From Chelonoidis abingdonii (lineage: Eukaryota > Chordata > Testudines > Testudinidae): a stretch of DNA of 64,000 nucleotides. A model generated the notes under the pieces. It worked only from the letters and a program-made list of their open reading frames with translations, was not told the origin of the DNA and made no database searches. The DNA lies in contig NC_133782.1 in NCBI RefSeq assembly GCF_003597395.2, forward strand, positions 7,469,459 through 7,533,458, read 5' to 3'. Numbering within the stretch: the stretch's first letter is position 1; each line of letters opens with the position of its first letter. A program made the translations under genes and the position numbers. This document shows positions 1 through 11,351 of the stretch, piece after piece.

Positions 1-860
1 CTCGATTGGAAAACCCATTATCGAATGTTGTTCTTCATGTAGGTACTTATGGTAATCAAGTCACCCCTTAAACTTCTCTCTGAACAACTAACTAGACTGA
101 GCTGCTTGTGTTTATTGCTATAGGGCATGTTTTCCAGTCCTCTAGTCATTCTCATGGCTCTTCTCTGAGCCCTCTCCAACTGATCAAGATCCTTCCTGAA
201 TTGTGGGCTCCAGAACTGGGCACAGGATTCCAGCAGTTGTCGCACCAGTACCAAAACCAGAGATAATATAGCCTCCCCAATCCTATTTATACAGCCGAGG
301 ATCACGTTAGCTCTTTTGGCCCCAGCACCACACTGGAAGCTCATGTTTAGTGACCTGTCTTCATTATTATCATCCCCTCACCCCAGTCCTTTTGTCGTCT
401 GCAAACTTTATCAGGGATTCTTTTATACTTTTTTTCTAGTTCATTGACAAAAATGTTAACAGCATGGGGCTAAGAACCAAGCCCCAGGGGACTAGAAACA
501 TACCTGTTCAATGATGATTCCCAGTTTACAATTACATTCTGAGTCCTGTCATTTAGACAGTTTTTAAATCCATTTAATATGTGGCTGTATCATTCTAGCT
601 TTTAATCAAACTGTTGTATGGTACTAAGTCAAACTCCTTGAAGAAGCTTAAGTATATTATCTTCCTCAACCACATTTATAATCTCATCAAAATAAGGTAT
701 CAAGTTAGCTTGATGAGATCTATTTTCCATAAACCCATATTGATGGATTAATTATATTACCCTTCTTTAATACTTTATGAATAGAGACCCATACCAGCAA
801 TTCTATTCTTTTGCCTGGGACTGACATTTGGCAGAGTTGCAACATCGGGTTAAAAGCCAA
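1..860 (-). mobile_element. CR1-type LINE, 3' part of ORF2, cut by the window edge
   Basis: Read on the minus strand, positions 344 to 18 stay open and encode the C-terminal segment of a CR1-type reverse transcriptase ORF2. The block QFRKDLDQLERAQRRA and a following RGDLI segment are typical of this end of the protein. The upstream part (about 345-860) is the same element with its frame broken by stops and indels; its text (for example the stretch on missing splice of 'last strand' blocks near 400-480) matches CR1 copies elsewhere in the window at 13.2-14.8 kb. The 3' end lies beyond base 1. The copy is dead. Identification rests on similarity to the CR1 at 63110-64000 and on memory of the family. 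Confidence 0.8.
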
Positions 861-959
861 TTGAATTTCACATGCTTAGATCAGTGTTGACTGGCCCTCT
901 AACACTAGTAAGTCAGCTTTGTCATTAACCCAGATCTGCCACTTAAACACGAGCCTTCA

Positions 960-2480
960 AAATCTTAAAGTTGGTTATTTATTTCTTAAGATCAATGAAT
1001 TAAAAAAAACAAAACAAAACAAAAGATCACCATACAATACACAGGTTAATCTCAGAAAGTAGCCGTTTCATTACAGTTTGGTCATAAAATACAGTATAAA
1101 TAATAGCCTGTTACATTAAAATAACATTTTAGATTGCTACATGGGGGGATTTCACATCCCACTCCCTTCCCTTTGCCAGAGTAACTATTACAAATTAGAC
1201 TCTGAAACACGCTTAACATTCATTATTTCTGGCACACAACAGGCCACATAAAATAAAGCACATACAAATTCTGTATTTAAAAAAAAAAGTGCACTTTTTG
1301 TATTTTCACCACAAGTACATGTCAAATTGCACAGCTTAAGGGATTCTTGAGCACAAAGCCAGGACATCACAATGAGATTTTTGGATTGGCTATTTAGCTG
1401 CTAAAAAAAATTCCAGATTACAACAGACACACTTGTTCAGCTGTTGTTTCATAATGGGAAACAATTGTAAGCAATGCCATTTTTTCCCTAACAGAATTAC
1501 CATACAATTCCATAATCACCAAAATATCAAAATAATACTCAAATGTATATTGCACCCACAAACTCTGCGCTGTCATGCTGTGTAAATGTGTCTCCTTTTC
1601 ATGAAGGGTGTATGCTCTGGTAATCAGACAGGCTAAAGGACCTTCTGTTTAAATCTGTAACACAAATTGTGTGCAGTTGTAACACACTTTTCTTTTGTGT
1701 TTTGTTATACATTTGCTGCTATAAATGAAAAAGATCCTGTTTGCTAACCCCTCCCAGACGATCCTTCTGTTTAGTTCAATTTTTAAAGGGCGAAGTCATT
1801 GAAGCAAAATCTCATGCACTTTACAAAAAAGACAAGATCAGCAGAGCATTAAAACACTGATGAGTGCTGGACCTTTGATGATAAAGTCTTGTCTAGGGGA
1901 AATTTCTGACTAGTATAATGACACTAGAAATCTGATTTCACACACTGACAAAATGGATGACACTGTCAAAAATATTGCAAAGGTAAATGAAGGCTTAAAA
2001 TTACATTTAAAGAGGTTGCCTGGTGAAATCTCATTAGACTCGAGTCACTTAGAATTCATTCTAGCATTTCACATCTGTGGGTTCTAAGGCTTCTTTGAGT
2101 GGAAATGAGCATTGCGCATCACTAGTAGGAAATTCACATAGATCCAGCATCTCACAGACGTTCTCTCTCCTCTGTCCCTATATATAATTTAGAAGTAAAC
2201 AAGTACATGAAACAAAAATACGGATGAGTGAATTAATTATGCCCAATGTCAAACCCACTCCAACTTTATCAGTTTTAGAGTTCAGTTCATCCCCAAACCT
2301 TCTTAGGTTAGCAGAGACTGTGGTTAAAAAAGAGCAGAAAGGGGAACAGAGAAAAATTCTAATAAAGATCATTTGTATGAACCATGCAGTTTGTATCATT
2401 TTCTTGCAGCAACCAGTGTTCTTCTTTCTGTAATACACAGTGTGGGCTTCTTTTTAGCTAGAAAAATATGAGCGCTTGTT
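960..2480 (-). other. Low-repeat block, possible distal 3' UTR of NTSR1
   Basis: No recognisable repeat or convincing ORF is seen over about 1.5 kb, which is unusual in this window. On the minus strand it is A/T-rich with T-runs and ends in AAATAAATAA, which looks like a vertebrate 3' UTR. It lies about 6.3 kb past the NTSR1 stop, with a hAT and a solo LTR between, so a single 3' UTR reaching here would be long and repeat-bearing. It could also be a separate non-coding exon or just unique DNA. Confidence 0.35.
978..983 (-). promoter_or_regulatory. Candidate poly(A) signal AATAAA (minus strand)
   Basis: The plus strand reads TTTATT, so the minus strand has AATAAA inside AAATAAATAA. A T-rich run lies just before it in transcript order (990-1025), and CR1 begins about 120 bp beyond it. 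If the 960-2480 block is the distal NTSR1 3' UTR, this would be its end signal. A second minus-strand AATAAA at 8116-8121, only about 0.6 kb after the stop codon, is an alternative nearer site, so use of this one is unproven. Confidence 0.35.
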
Positions 2481-3014
2481 TTAAATGGAGTGCTTGAAAC
2501 CACCAGTTCACTCCCATGAGTTTCTGAATATGCTGGAACTCTGGGGTCTGAAGTTATGTTCCACACTGGAACCTGTTCCTGTTTCCAGACATTGAGATTT
2601 GGCTAGTTGAAAAAGATTTGACCTGCAGTTGCAAATCAGGGCTTTTGCTTTAGGCTGTCTCTGTTTTCAAATGCAGGAACAAAGGTTTGCGAACCAGAAA
2701 AATGTTTGGGCAAGTTCACAAAATCTTTTATCTCCTGAAGGTTAGTCTCTCCCTATTAAGAATCCATAAAGGTTTTTCCCAATGTCTTTGTTTTCAGTTG
2801 AGGTCTTTCCTATTTTCATGCCAAATGAAAGATAAACCTATCATCTGCTCAGCATTACAAGGATATCTGGGTATATCTCACTCAATCGTTTTCCTGTCTT
2901 GGGCACGGTTGCACCTCGGTCCTGCCTATTCTCTGCATGTGGCACATAATAGTCTAGTCTTCTGTGAACTGTAATATTTTGGTCTAATTTCACCTGTTGG
3001 GGTTAGTGTGCAGG

Positions 3015-3110
3015 TGCTAGCTGGTGTTGGTGGCCTGTAGTATACAGGAGATCAGACAAGACCACCTGGTGGTCCCATCTGGCCTTAAACTCTATGATGC
3101 TATAACAATA
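3015..3110 (+). mobile_element. CR1 3'-tail fragment
   Basis: Contains the typical CR1 3' UTR wording: ggtggcctgtagtatacagg, then a 'ggtcccatctggccttaaac' phrase and 'tctatgatgct' at the end. Similar tails recur at 43040-43125, 52870-52960 and 61480-61590. Severely 5' truncated. Confidence 0.6.
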
Positions 3111-4249
3111 TTCTCAGTGCTGCTGTAACCCACTAGAGAAAATCTAGGACAAGTACCTTAGGCAAGACTGATTTTCATGCTGTGCTTTTATTCTCCCTAC
3201 CGACTGAAGAATGGATAATCAAGCCCATTTCGGCAAGTTGGTATTTACCAGGAATATTAATGACGTTTAACATCTCAAGAATGATTTGGTGCAGGGTCGG
3301 AGTTTCAAATGCACCAGAGTTAGGATGATGAGTCCCACTGAAAGTCAACTAGACTTATTCACCTAACTTCCCTAGGCGCTTTTGAAAACCCCAACTGTGC
3401 CAGTCCTGTTAGAGGCATGGTTAAAACAATCCTGAGGCCCCTCCAGGATCAGAAATATGGGCTCTTGTCCACTAGGCCCAGAGGTCAGTGTACGAGGTTG
3501 TGACTCATCTCCGGTCTACTCAAACAATGTAATAAGGAGGGCAGGTTTTAGAACTGGAGGATGAGTTTGGTGAGATTCTGCAGGGCATATGGCCAGAGCC
3601 AGTGCGCACATTACTTGCTGCCGTTCAAGTTATTTCTGCAGAACTCTTAATCAGCTGGAAGCAGATTCTAAGCCATGATGCTGGCAGGCTACAATACATC
3701 CTGCTACTTTATTATCTCTGCTTATCCCTGGGGTAAGGCCCAGCTGCAGGCCTGGTGACTTTCTGTCTCCCGACACTGTCTGTTAACATCAATGGGAGTT
3801 CCATGGTAGCTACATTTCCATGTTCTGTGCTGATTGCTGAAATTACAGAATTGTTTTCGTCTGTGTTAATTTTTTTCTAAGCATTCTAGGCAACAAGACT
3901 GATCAACTGCAGGAATAGAATTCTAGTCCATGAAACGATACAGACAGTCAAACAGCAAAAATCCTGCTTGGATCCTGACCTGCAACTTCTTCAGCCTGGA
4001 CTTAAACAGGCCTCTTTTATGAGAGCAAATAACATCTTACTGTCAGTTATTTCTGGGTGCAATTTAGGCCCTTTAGACATTAAATTACCTGCTTTGGTAG
4101 CATAAGTGATTTAAATCGCTCATTCAGCCAGAATTATTTGCAGCTGGAAGGCACAGTTAGTCTGAAAATTTGGTTCATTAGGCTCATTTCTGATCTGAAA
4201 CAGGCAGGTATTCATTACTGTGTGACTTGAAAATACTGTTACAGAACCC

Positions 4250-4395
4250 AACAGGGCAACAGGTTGCTTATCACTTAGGCTTATAACCATTTATAACACC
4301 TCCTACTGATGTCTAACATATACTGCTTATGTCTGTAACATGCTTAGAATATCTGTTGATTATTCATAAACCATTTATAAATGAAACCTTCATGT
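4250..4395. repeat. Dispersed A/T-rich repeat, partner of 10726-10934
   Basis: Shares phrases with 10726-10934: 'ctactgatgt', 'atgtctaac', 'tgcttat', and a right end with 'aaaccatttataaatg'. Only the right terminal arm is well preserved. Probably a decayed copy of the same non-autonomous element. Confidence 0.45.
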
Positions 4396-5308
4396 AAAGT
4401 GAAACCACCCTACCTCTTGGTTTTTCTAGGTAAATTTAATAAGTTGTGTTTCTAACTAGATAGAAGCCCACTGTATGTAAAATAAAGATGCTCATTAAAA
4501 AGTAATTTTTGCACTGCTTCTGGGATTACCATGGGAATCCAATAAAACACAAACAAACCACAAAACAGAGCAGAGCTCACATTTTGGCAAAGTCAAATTA
4601 AACTAAACCCACAAAAATTTCCATTCTAAACTTGGAACCCTTGATTTTCAAGTGGATTTATATAGTGATAATTTAATAGCCTTTTGATAACTATGATTTA
4701 CAGCTGTGCATGTATGAACTCTGTTACCTAAACCTTATGGGGCTGAAACCACAGGACACTAGTTCTGTACTAGAAAAATTCACTGGTGGTCAGAGTATTG
4801 GCAACTGACCTTTATCAATCAGATGGGAAGTTTAACTGGGAAAAGGAGACTCATTTTCATTGTAAATTAGAACGGTAAGCCTCTTTCATTTAACAATATT
4901 GTAATCAGCTGGCTAGTATATCTATCTGTGTAATTCTGCCATTTACTCAGCAGAGTCAGAGCTGTTCAGCTGTGGGTCATAGCCCCTGCACTGCTATGAG
5001 CTATTGGAGATTCTATTTTTTTTCAGAGGATAGGGGATTAAGCTTTTGAAGCAGAAGGATATAAATTCTGTCCTCACTGGCAGAGGAAATTCTGAGTGGC
5101 CATGGTGTGCCAGCATAGCAACAACTGTTACCACCAAGAAATAATAGTTCCTAGGTGACACTGGACTAGTTCAAGAATTAACCTTGCTTGGCATACCAGG
5201 CACTCAGTCTTCCTTTTTATATATGATGTGACCCACTCATTTTTTAAAACAAATCTGCAATTAACTTCCTTCTTATAGCCCATTCAAATCAACACAATTA
5301 AGCTAAGC

Positions 5309-6188
5309 CAGTGGTTCTCAAACTTTTTTTTCTGCGGACCACTTGAAAATTGCTGAGGGTCTCGGCGGACTACTTAGTGATCTTTCCAAATGTTGTTTGT
5401 ACCATTAGGTAACTATTGTAAAGCGCTTTGGATAAAAGCGCCATATAAAAAAACCCTTAATAATAATTAACATTTTATGTTCTACAAATAAAAGCACACA
5501 ACTCTAGCTTGCTTGCTAGCATATATATACCTTCCCCTGGATATTTCCACTACCTGCTTCTGACGAAGTGGGTATTCACCCACGAAAGCTCACGCTCCAA
5601 AACGTCTGTTAGTCTATAAGGTGCCACAGGATTCTCTGCTGCTTTTACAGATCCAGACTAACACGGCTACCCCTCTGAAACTCATATTTTAATATCAGTA
5701 GTCTCACCTTTCTAATGTGATGGATATACCCTCTCTCTCCTGGGGCTGGGAAGGAGGGGGGGGTCTCTCCCTTTCTCCCCCACTGCAGCAGACCCTGAGC
5801 TGGGAAGGAGCGGGGTCTCTCCCCCACCACAGAGCAGAGGCAGGGAAGGAAGGCCGTCTCTCCCTGGCAGCCGCAGCCTTAGAGCTGGAGAAAGTCACCT
5901 CTTTCTCTGGATGCCACAGCCTTGCATGTCCCAGATTCCCTCCACCCCTTATTCTCACCCCACTGCCCCCTCCCACCTACCCCTAATTCCCCCCAAGGCC
6001 ACCACCTCACCTTACATGTGTATCTTATCCAGGGTCTAGGCACCTAATTAATGGAGCCAGGCCTGCACGGCTCTACTAATTAGATGGGTGGCTCTTCATT
6101 CTGTTGTGTGCAGCCTTCCAGGCACACACCTTAGAGGGATCTATCCGCGGACCACTTGTGGTCCATGGACCACAGTTTGAGAACCTTT
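5309..6188. mobile_element. hAT-type DNA element, non-autonomous, with 8-bp TSD
   Basis: The left end reads CAGTGGTTCTCAAAC and the right end is its imperfect inverse, GTTTGAGAACCTTTG, giving terminal inverted repeats with CAG-like starts. The flanks agctaagc (5301-5308) and atctaagc (6189-6196) make an 8-bp target duplication with one mismatch, the hAT hallmark. No transposase frame is seen. The inside holds a PLE tail (5530-5683) and a C/T-rich, palindrome-bearing stretch (about 5730-6000), so later insertions have expanded it. Confidence 0.75.
5530..5683 (+). mobile_element. Penelope-like element 3' tail, nested in the hAT
   Basis: Contains the 'gaagtgggtattcaccca', 'cgaaagctca', 'gttagtctataaggtgccac' series and ends 'ctacccctctgaaac'. 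The same order of phrases ends the PLE at 27630-28292 and begins the minus copy at 30836-31206. Here the coding part is absent. Confidence 0.65.
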
Positions 6189-6828
6189 GATCTAAGCACC
6201 AGTTACTGACAATCAAAACTTTAGCAAATTGCACTGATTTCCCTAAGATTTAACTTTGTCTGACTGGAATTATTGGTCTGCTGGTCAGGTTTCTGATATA
6301 ACCATTTGTCCAGGAGATGTGATAGCAACACCTGGCAATGCACGTGAATTTGACTATGTGCAGGTGGGCCCGGACACTATTGTGTCAACTTGTGCATAAG
6401 TATATACTAGACTATGATGTGGCTGATCACAAGAGCTTGGCACACGTTGCACAAATGCTTGTGCTGGTTCCGTTTCACTCAGCTCACCCGTATAATAGCA
6501 GAGGTACCTCTTTAGCTTATTGTGTGGGGCCTGTGTTTTTGGTGTAGATGGTTGGCTGGTAGAAATGGGAGCATTAATTCAAACCCTGAAGCTACACAGC
6601 CCATTCGGATAAAAGGTTTGCAAATCCAAATCCAGGGTTAGATCTGACCCAAGTCTCACTTTTCATCTGGCCATAGATTTGGTTTGCTGCCTGCATGCAG
6701 CCATGGTTGAATACAGATTAGCTCCTCCCAGCTGGGCTGAACTCTTGTATTAAGCACTCATTTAACAAAGAGGATTTATGCCACATAATGGTTTGTGTGT
6801 ACGCACCTGCTGTTGGAACATGACTGAC

Positions 6829-7367
6829 TGTAATAGGGCCAGGCACCTCCTGAGCAGCTCTTTGTGGTGTCCGGCTACCAACTTCTCCCCTATTCAGGGC
6901 CCCTTAATAACTCACCATGAACAGGTAATTACAACATTCCCCTCCTGGGGACCCATTTATTGCGTCCTTACATACTGGACCTCCTGGTCCCAACATCAAT
7001 TCAGTTACACTATGCTAGTCAGGGTCTCTAGTAGGAGCTAAGCTCCATACTCCCAGGCTTTACCTGACTGAACCTCAGCCCTCTGGTTCTGGCTACCAGG
7101 CCCAAAACCTTCTCTCAGTCAGGGCCCCTACCAGGAGCCTGAGGATTACTGCCTCTCCTGTCCGTCACAGCTCCCTTAGTTTCAGAATCTTCCCAGCAGA
7201 AACTTTTCACTCACTGCCACTCCCTTCACTCCCACTCCTCTTTCTACTTCATTGTGCCCTCTTGCTGCTCTTTATAGGGCAATCACCCTAATCTCTCCCA
7301 GGAGTGGCTCATTCTGTAATCAGGCTTGGCTAGCTCCAGCCCTTAAGAGACAAACCGCCCCATTACA
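6829..7367 (-). mobile_element. Solo LTR, minus orientation
   Basis: The left end reads TGTAATAGGGC and the right end CGCCCCATTACA, so the ends are inverted and give TG...CA. The flanks are ctgac (6824-6828) and ctggc (7368-7372), a 5-bp duplication with one mismatch. On the minus strand a TATA-like CTATAAAGAGC lies at about 7267-7278, which sets the orientation. No internal gag or pol region is present, so it is a solo LTR. The class (Ty3/gypsy-like or ERV) cannot be settled from the LTR alone. Confidence 0.55.
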
Positions 7368-7894
7368 CTGGCCTTTTCAGACCCAACAGCTCTTTCTGCT
7401 GCCCCTCTAGTCTGTCAAGAAGGGGCCTGGTTTTGGAACTGGGAATCCTGAATTTAAATCACGTCGTTTTCTGTTAATTCTTCATGTGTGTTGCCTGCAG
7501 TTAGAGATTGGTAAATACAGATCATTAGGTCACAGAATAAGAAAATTGCACTAGAGTCTTTTGAGGCCCTTGTACCTCGGACTTGAGCTTGCCCTTTGGG
7601 ATATCAGCAAACTCTCTAACAAAACACCTGCAAATTGAGAAAAACTGGAATAAGAATGGCTAAAAAATCAATTATCTGTGCCCTGCAGAATTCATACAGG
7701 TTGCTCTATGCCTCTCCTTCATCCATTAGCAGCCCTCGCTCATCATGGTCCAGGCATGTGCTCACCTCTTGATATCGCTCAACTAACTTTTTACCTTTTT
7801 TCAGTGGTAAAAATGGGATTTGGCTATGAAGCAAATGTAAGATTGCCCTCTTCTTTGTTTTTAACAATTAGATTTGTGTCAATTTAAGCATTCT

Positions 7895-8065
7895 AGACTT
7901 TGTCATTATTATTATTAATTATTATTGTTATTATTATGATGTATTTTTTAAAGTATTTGTGTGATGACCTTGCTGAAAGGATCCAAGAGGTATCGAGGCC
8001 CCATTGTGCTAGGCACTACACACACCCCTAACAAAAAGATGATCCTTGCACCCTAAGAGCACTGA
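7895..8065 (-). repeat. Ancient SINE-like dispersed repeat
   Basis: Contains an (ATT)n-rich start followed by 'ccccattgtgctaggcact' and 'acaaaaagatgatcc'. The reverse sense occurs at 15930-16070 and, shortened, at 37850-37920. This phrase set is widespread in sauropsid genomes as I recall, but I cannot name the family with confidence. The A/T-rich part supplies the proximal minus-strand AATAAA at 8116-8121 just outside it. Confidence 0.5.
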
Positions 8066-8744
8066 ACAGTGTTTTCCAAGGTGCTATCCTGATCTAGGTA
8101 AGGCATTATAATTATTTTATTATTTAATTTAGGGACACTAAATTGACTCTCCTGGACACCCTGGTTTAATTAATCAGAATTAAGAATGAGTTCTATAAAT
8201 AACCACCTTGCTCCCTGAGTGCTATATTCCCTACTGATTCCATTATTTCCATTTCTCTTTCTTTTATCACCTCTCAGATTACTACTCCCCCTCCCTCAAA
8301 AAATATCCCTGTTCACTCAAAACTGCCTTGGTCCTCACTAAAGTCTCAGCTCAGTGCCACCAAGAGAAACGATGTTGAGCTCTTTGACTTCAGCACAGCA
8401 TTTCTGCACAGAGAAAAGGATGAAGCACGATATGAGTTGCCTAAGCTTGACATTTATAGGCTGAAGAGGTGCTGTGGCTTCCCAGATAACACTGCATCGG
8501 AATCTATGCCATACAGAAGTTACAAAATGCGTAGCCATTATTCACAAGAGGCAAGGCCGATGCTTTAAAATAACCCCAAAGTTACTGGCAGAATGAAGCC
8601 TATTTTTTCCAACAAAAATGAGACTGCTAAACACATTCGTGTTATGGAGAATTTAGAGACCATGCACTAAGGTCCCAGAGGTCTCTCTCACATCCTAAAT
8701 TCACGTTGAAACACATTCTCCTTTCCTTTGGCTTCACTCGGGGC

Positions 8745-8994
8745 TCAGTATGTCGTTTCCCTAGTGACTTGGCTGGAAAACGTATGGTTGCTAGAGATGC
8801 TGTTGGACTTTCTGGTGAAGCTGGGTCTCTTTTTCTTCTTCCTCCATGGCAGGCACAGGAACATGAGCGTGGAGAGGAAGATCTGGCGGAAGTTTGCAGA
8901 CACCAGGTTGTAGAGGATGGGGTTGATGGCAGAACTGACGTAGAAGAGGACATTTGTCAACATGTAGAAGTAGTGGTAGAAATTATAAAGGAAT
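8745..8994 (-). CDS. NTSR1: Neurotensin receptor type 1, terminal coding exon (exon 4)
   Basis: This exon completes a G-protein-coupled receptor for the peptide neurotensin, acting at the plasma membrane. The 250-bp coding part gives one base to a codon shared with exon 3, then 82 residues and TGA. It starts in ECL3 (FLYNFYHYF), passes through TM7 with the NPILY form of NPxxY, then helix 8 ([12 protein letters not shown]), a Cys followed by a basic cluster (WRKKKKRP), and a Ser/Thr-rich tail with SSNHT that ends ETTY. The mammalian NTSR1 tail has the same plan and near-identical length. The acceptor is a strong pyrimidine tract ending in ccatcag, directly before 8994. There is no frameshift or stop. 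NTSR2 is less likely because the tail and helix 8 match type 1. The 3' UTR follows at lower coordinates. Confidence 0.95.
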
Positions 8995-9137
8995 CTGATG
9001 GAACAGAACAAGAAGAGAGTGGAAATATGAGTGGAGGAGGAGAGTATGAATAACTTACAATTGCAGGGTTGGAGAAAGTGGAAGCCAGATTTTCAGCAGC
9101 TGGGGATTACCATACTAGATATCAAATTTGGTCCATC

Positions 9138-9290
9138 TAGTCCAGGGATCGGTAACCTTTGGCCCATGGCCCACCAGGGTAAGCACCCAGGTGGGCTGGG
9201 CCAGTTTGTTTACCTGCTGTGTCCACAAGTCCACAAGTTCGGCCGTTCGTGGCTCCCACTGGCCATGGTTCGCTGTCCCAGCATTTCTCA
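9138..9290. mobile_element. Fragment of a hAT-like repeat
   Basis: The text 'ccagggatcggtaacc', 'ccatggcccaccagggtaag', 'gtttacctgctgtgtcc' and 'ggctcccactggccatgg' matches a CpG-rich DNA element common in turtles as I recall. Most CpGs appear decayed here. Ends and target duplication are not clear. It lies only about 140 bp upstream of exon 4. Confidence 0.45.
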
Positions 9291-9536
9291 TCTTCACTGA
9301 CTTTTTTAACAAATGATTTTCAAAATCATTCTTGAAAAATTTCATTGACCAACCCCCACTTTTCAGCAAATCAAAATTTGCAATGATGATTTTGAAATTA
9401 CTTTTGATAAAAATATCAGTAAGGCATATCATGAGAAATTTCACCAAAACCAGAAGATGAGTCCATTTCAAACCTGAAATGTCAGACACTTTAGTTTGCA
9501 GTTGTAGCCCTGTCAGTCCCAGAGTAAGAAAGACAA

Positions 9537-9675
9537 GGTAATATCTTTTGATGGAGTAACTTCTGTTGGTGGAACAGACAAGCTTTCCTGCTGCACAGAC
9601 CTGAAGAAGAAGTCTGTGCAGCTTGAAAGCTTGTCACTTTCACCAACAGATGTTGGTTCATTAAAAGATATTACC
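9537..9675. mobile_element. Penelope-like element tail as a 64-bp foldback
   Basis: Two 64-base arms (9537-9600 and 9612-9675) are inverse copies, identical at about 54 of 64 positions, separated by 11 bases. The right arm has the PLE tail phrases (caccaacagatgttggttca, then attaaaagatattacc), which also end the copy at 26366-26750. The left arm is the same tail turned around. No coding part is present. Confidence 0.65.
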
Positions 9676-10725
9676 TCACCAAACTTCTTAGAGAAACTGT
9701 CAACCTGTTTTTCAACCAGGTCTAACTATAACCCATAAAGGAGTTCCATCCTGTTCCCATTTTAGTCAACTGCAAAACTTCCATTGCTTATAGGTATGTA
9801 GGAACCAGACTATGGCCAGGAACTCATCAACTATATAACAAAAGGGTGGTTTTGAGTGTGATGTGCAAACACTGAAAGGGTAGAAGGCACAGGAATGTCT
9901 ACAGACTGAAGAACTGTGTATAAGATACTGCAATTGCCTTCTCTAATTGCTTATGAGAGTTGTCATTGGTATATGCCAACCTTTGTAAAGTCAGGACAGT
10001 TATTTTTAGTGGCGTGGGAGGTTGTGCTTCATTCTAAGGCTGTCACCATGATAGCATGAATCCTGATTATAGGGTATTGCTCTGTGCAAAAGGTTTTTAA
10101 GGGTTAAGACATACAGACCTCCAGAGAAAATCACAGTCCAGTGCAGAACCCATGTCAGTGTCTCTGATTTAATGGCTACAAAGTGCTAGGATATGGTAGC
10201 AGCTGAAAGCAGCCCGAGGTGCACGTATTTGGGAAAGTGCACACCTTTCAGCTGAAAGAGCTTGTCACTTAGCCCCTGATGGTGTCAATAATTATAAAGA
10301 AAATATGAAATTCTAGTAGCTTGCAGTGCTGGTGCCCATTATCCTGGCCAAAGGAAGTACTGTGGAAATAAGTATCCTTTCAAGCAGTTCCTTTTGAAAT
10401 GTTCTTAAAGATCAACAAATGTTAACTTTGGTCTAGTCAGTCCTCTTAACTCACTTTAACAGTTTCTTTACTGTGGTTTATCCCTACAGAAACGTACGAG
10501 ATTTCTGACTCATACACACAGAAAATCTTCACTGGTTCCTGTTCACTAAGGCCACAATTTTCAAGTGACTGGCAATTTTAGGTGCCTTAATTTTTGATTG
10601 CCCAATCTGAGACCTCGAAAAGGGACCAGTCTCAAGGCAGGCACTCACAAACAAGTCTCTTTTGGAAAAATCTTGGTCTCTAAAATCACAAATGCTGTCC
10701 AGGGTCATACTTCATATTGATTCCC

Positions 10726-10934
10726 TTTATAAAGAGGTTAATAAATGATTAATAGATGTTTTAACAAATGGATAATCAATGGTTGTAGTTTGCCATAGAG
10801 TCCAACAGGTCAATAGACTGCTTATAACTAGCTATAATACTTTCTACTGATGTGCTTAGAACCAATTATAACAAATACTACTCATGTCTAACTTGCTTAT
10901 AACGTCTATTAATCATTTATTAACCATTTATAAA
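10726..10934. mobile_element. MITE-like element with about 30-bp terminal inverted repeats
   Basis: The left arm 10726-10755 and right arm 10906-10934 are inverse copies that share ggttaataaatgattaatag and a tttataaa end, differing by only one or two bases. The interior is A/T-rich with no ORF. A related, more decayed copy is at 4250-4395. The target duplication is not clear, so the superfamily is unknown. Confidence 0.55.
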
Positions 10935-11351
10935 GAGCAATTTAATTGAAATGAGAGTCTCTGCCTTGTTTTTCATTTGTTTCTGTAACTATTAACTGAA
11001 AAAGGACCCTGGTTCATCTCAGACTAGGTTCCTCTTTAAAGCTGGTTTCAGGCTGCTACAGGGAAAAGGATGGATGTATTTAGACAAGCACCATTCGATC
11101 ATTCCCACAATAAACTGAATATAAAGATCATCTGAATTAAAGGCACCACCATCATGCTGGGCGGATGCCACCAGGGTGCAAGCCAGGTTAGAAGAATGGC
11201 TGGGTGATGTGTTCTGACAGAGCGGAGTGATTCTTGTGGAGCAGGGGAATAATCTGAAGAGAGACAGCATTTTCAGTAGGAAGGGTACAACCACTGGACT
11301 AAAATCCCTGGATTACTATTTGTGAGCAGGTAGAATTCATAGACATAAATG

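Larger units (their letters stand above)
2484..5300. other. Downstream intergenic or UTR sequence without a gene
   Basis: No exon-like ORF was recognised. The stretch holds a short CR1 tail (3015-3110) and a dispersed A/T-rich repeat (4250-4395). The small open frames here, up to 95 codons, have no domain and no codon pattern that I recognise. Confidence 0.5.

Noticed and set aside
5645..5986. Overlapping Pro/Gly-rich frames on both strands
   Set aside because: C/T-rich repeat interior within a hAT element; no domain or splice context.
8642..9053. Open frames on both strands over the NTSR1 terminal exon (up to 115 codons)
   Set aside because: They are antisense or out of frame with the receptor exon and show no domain.
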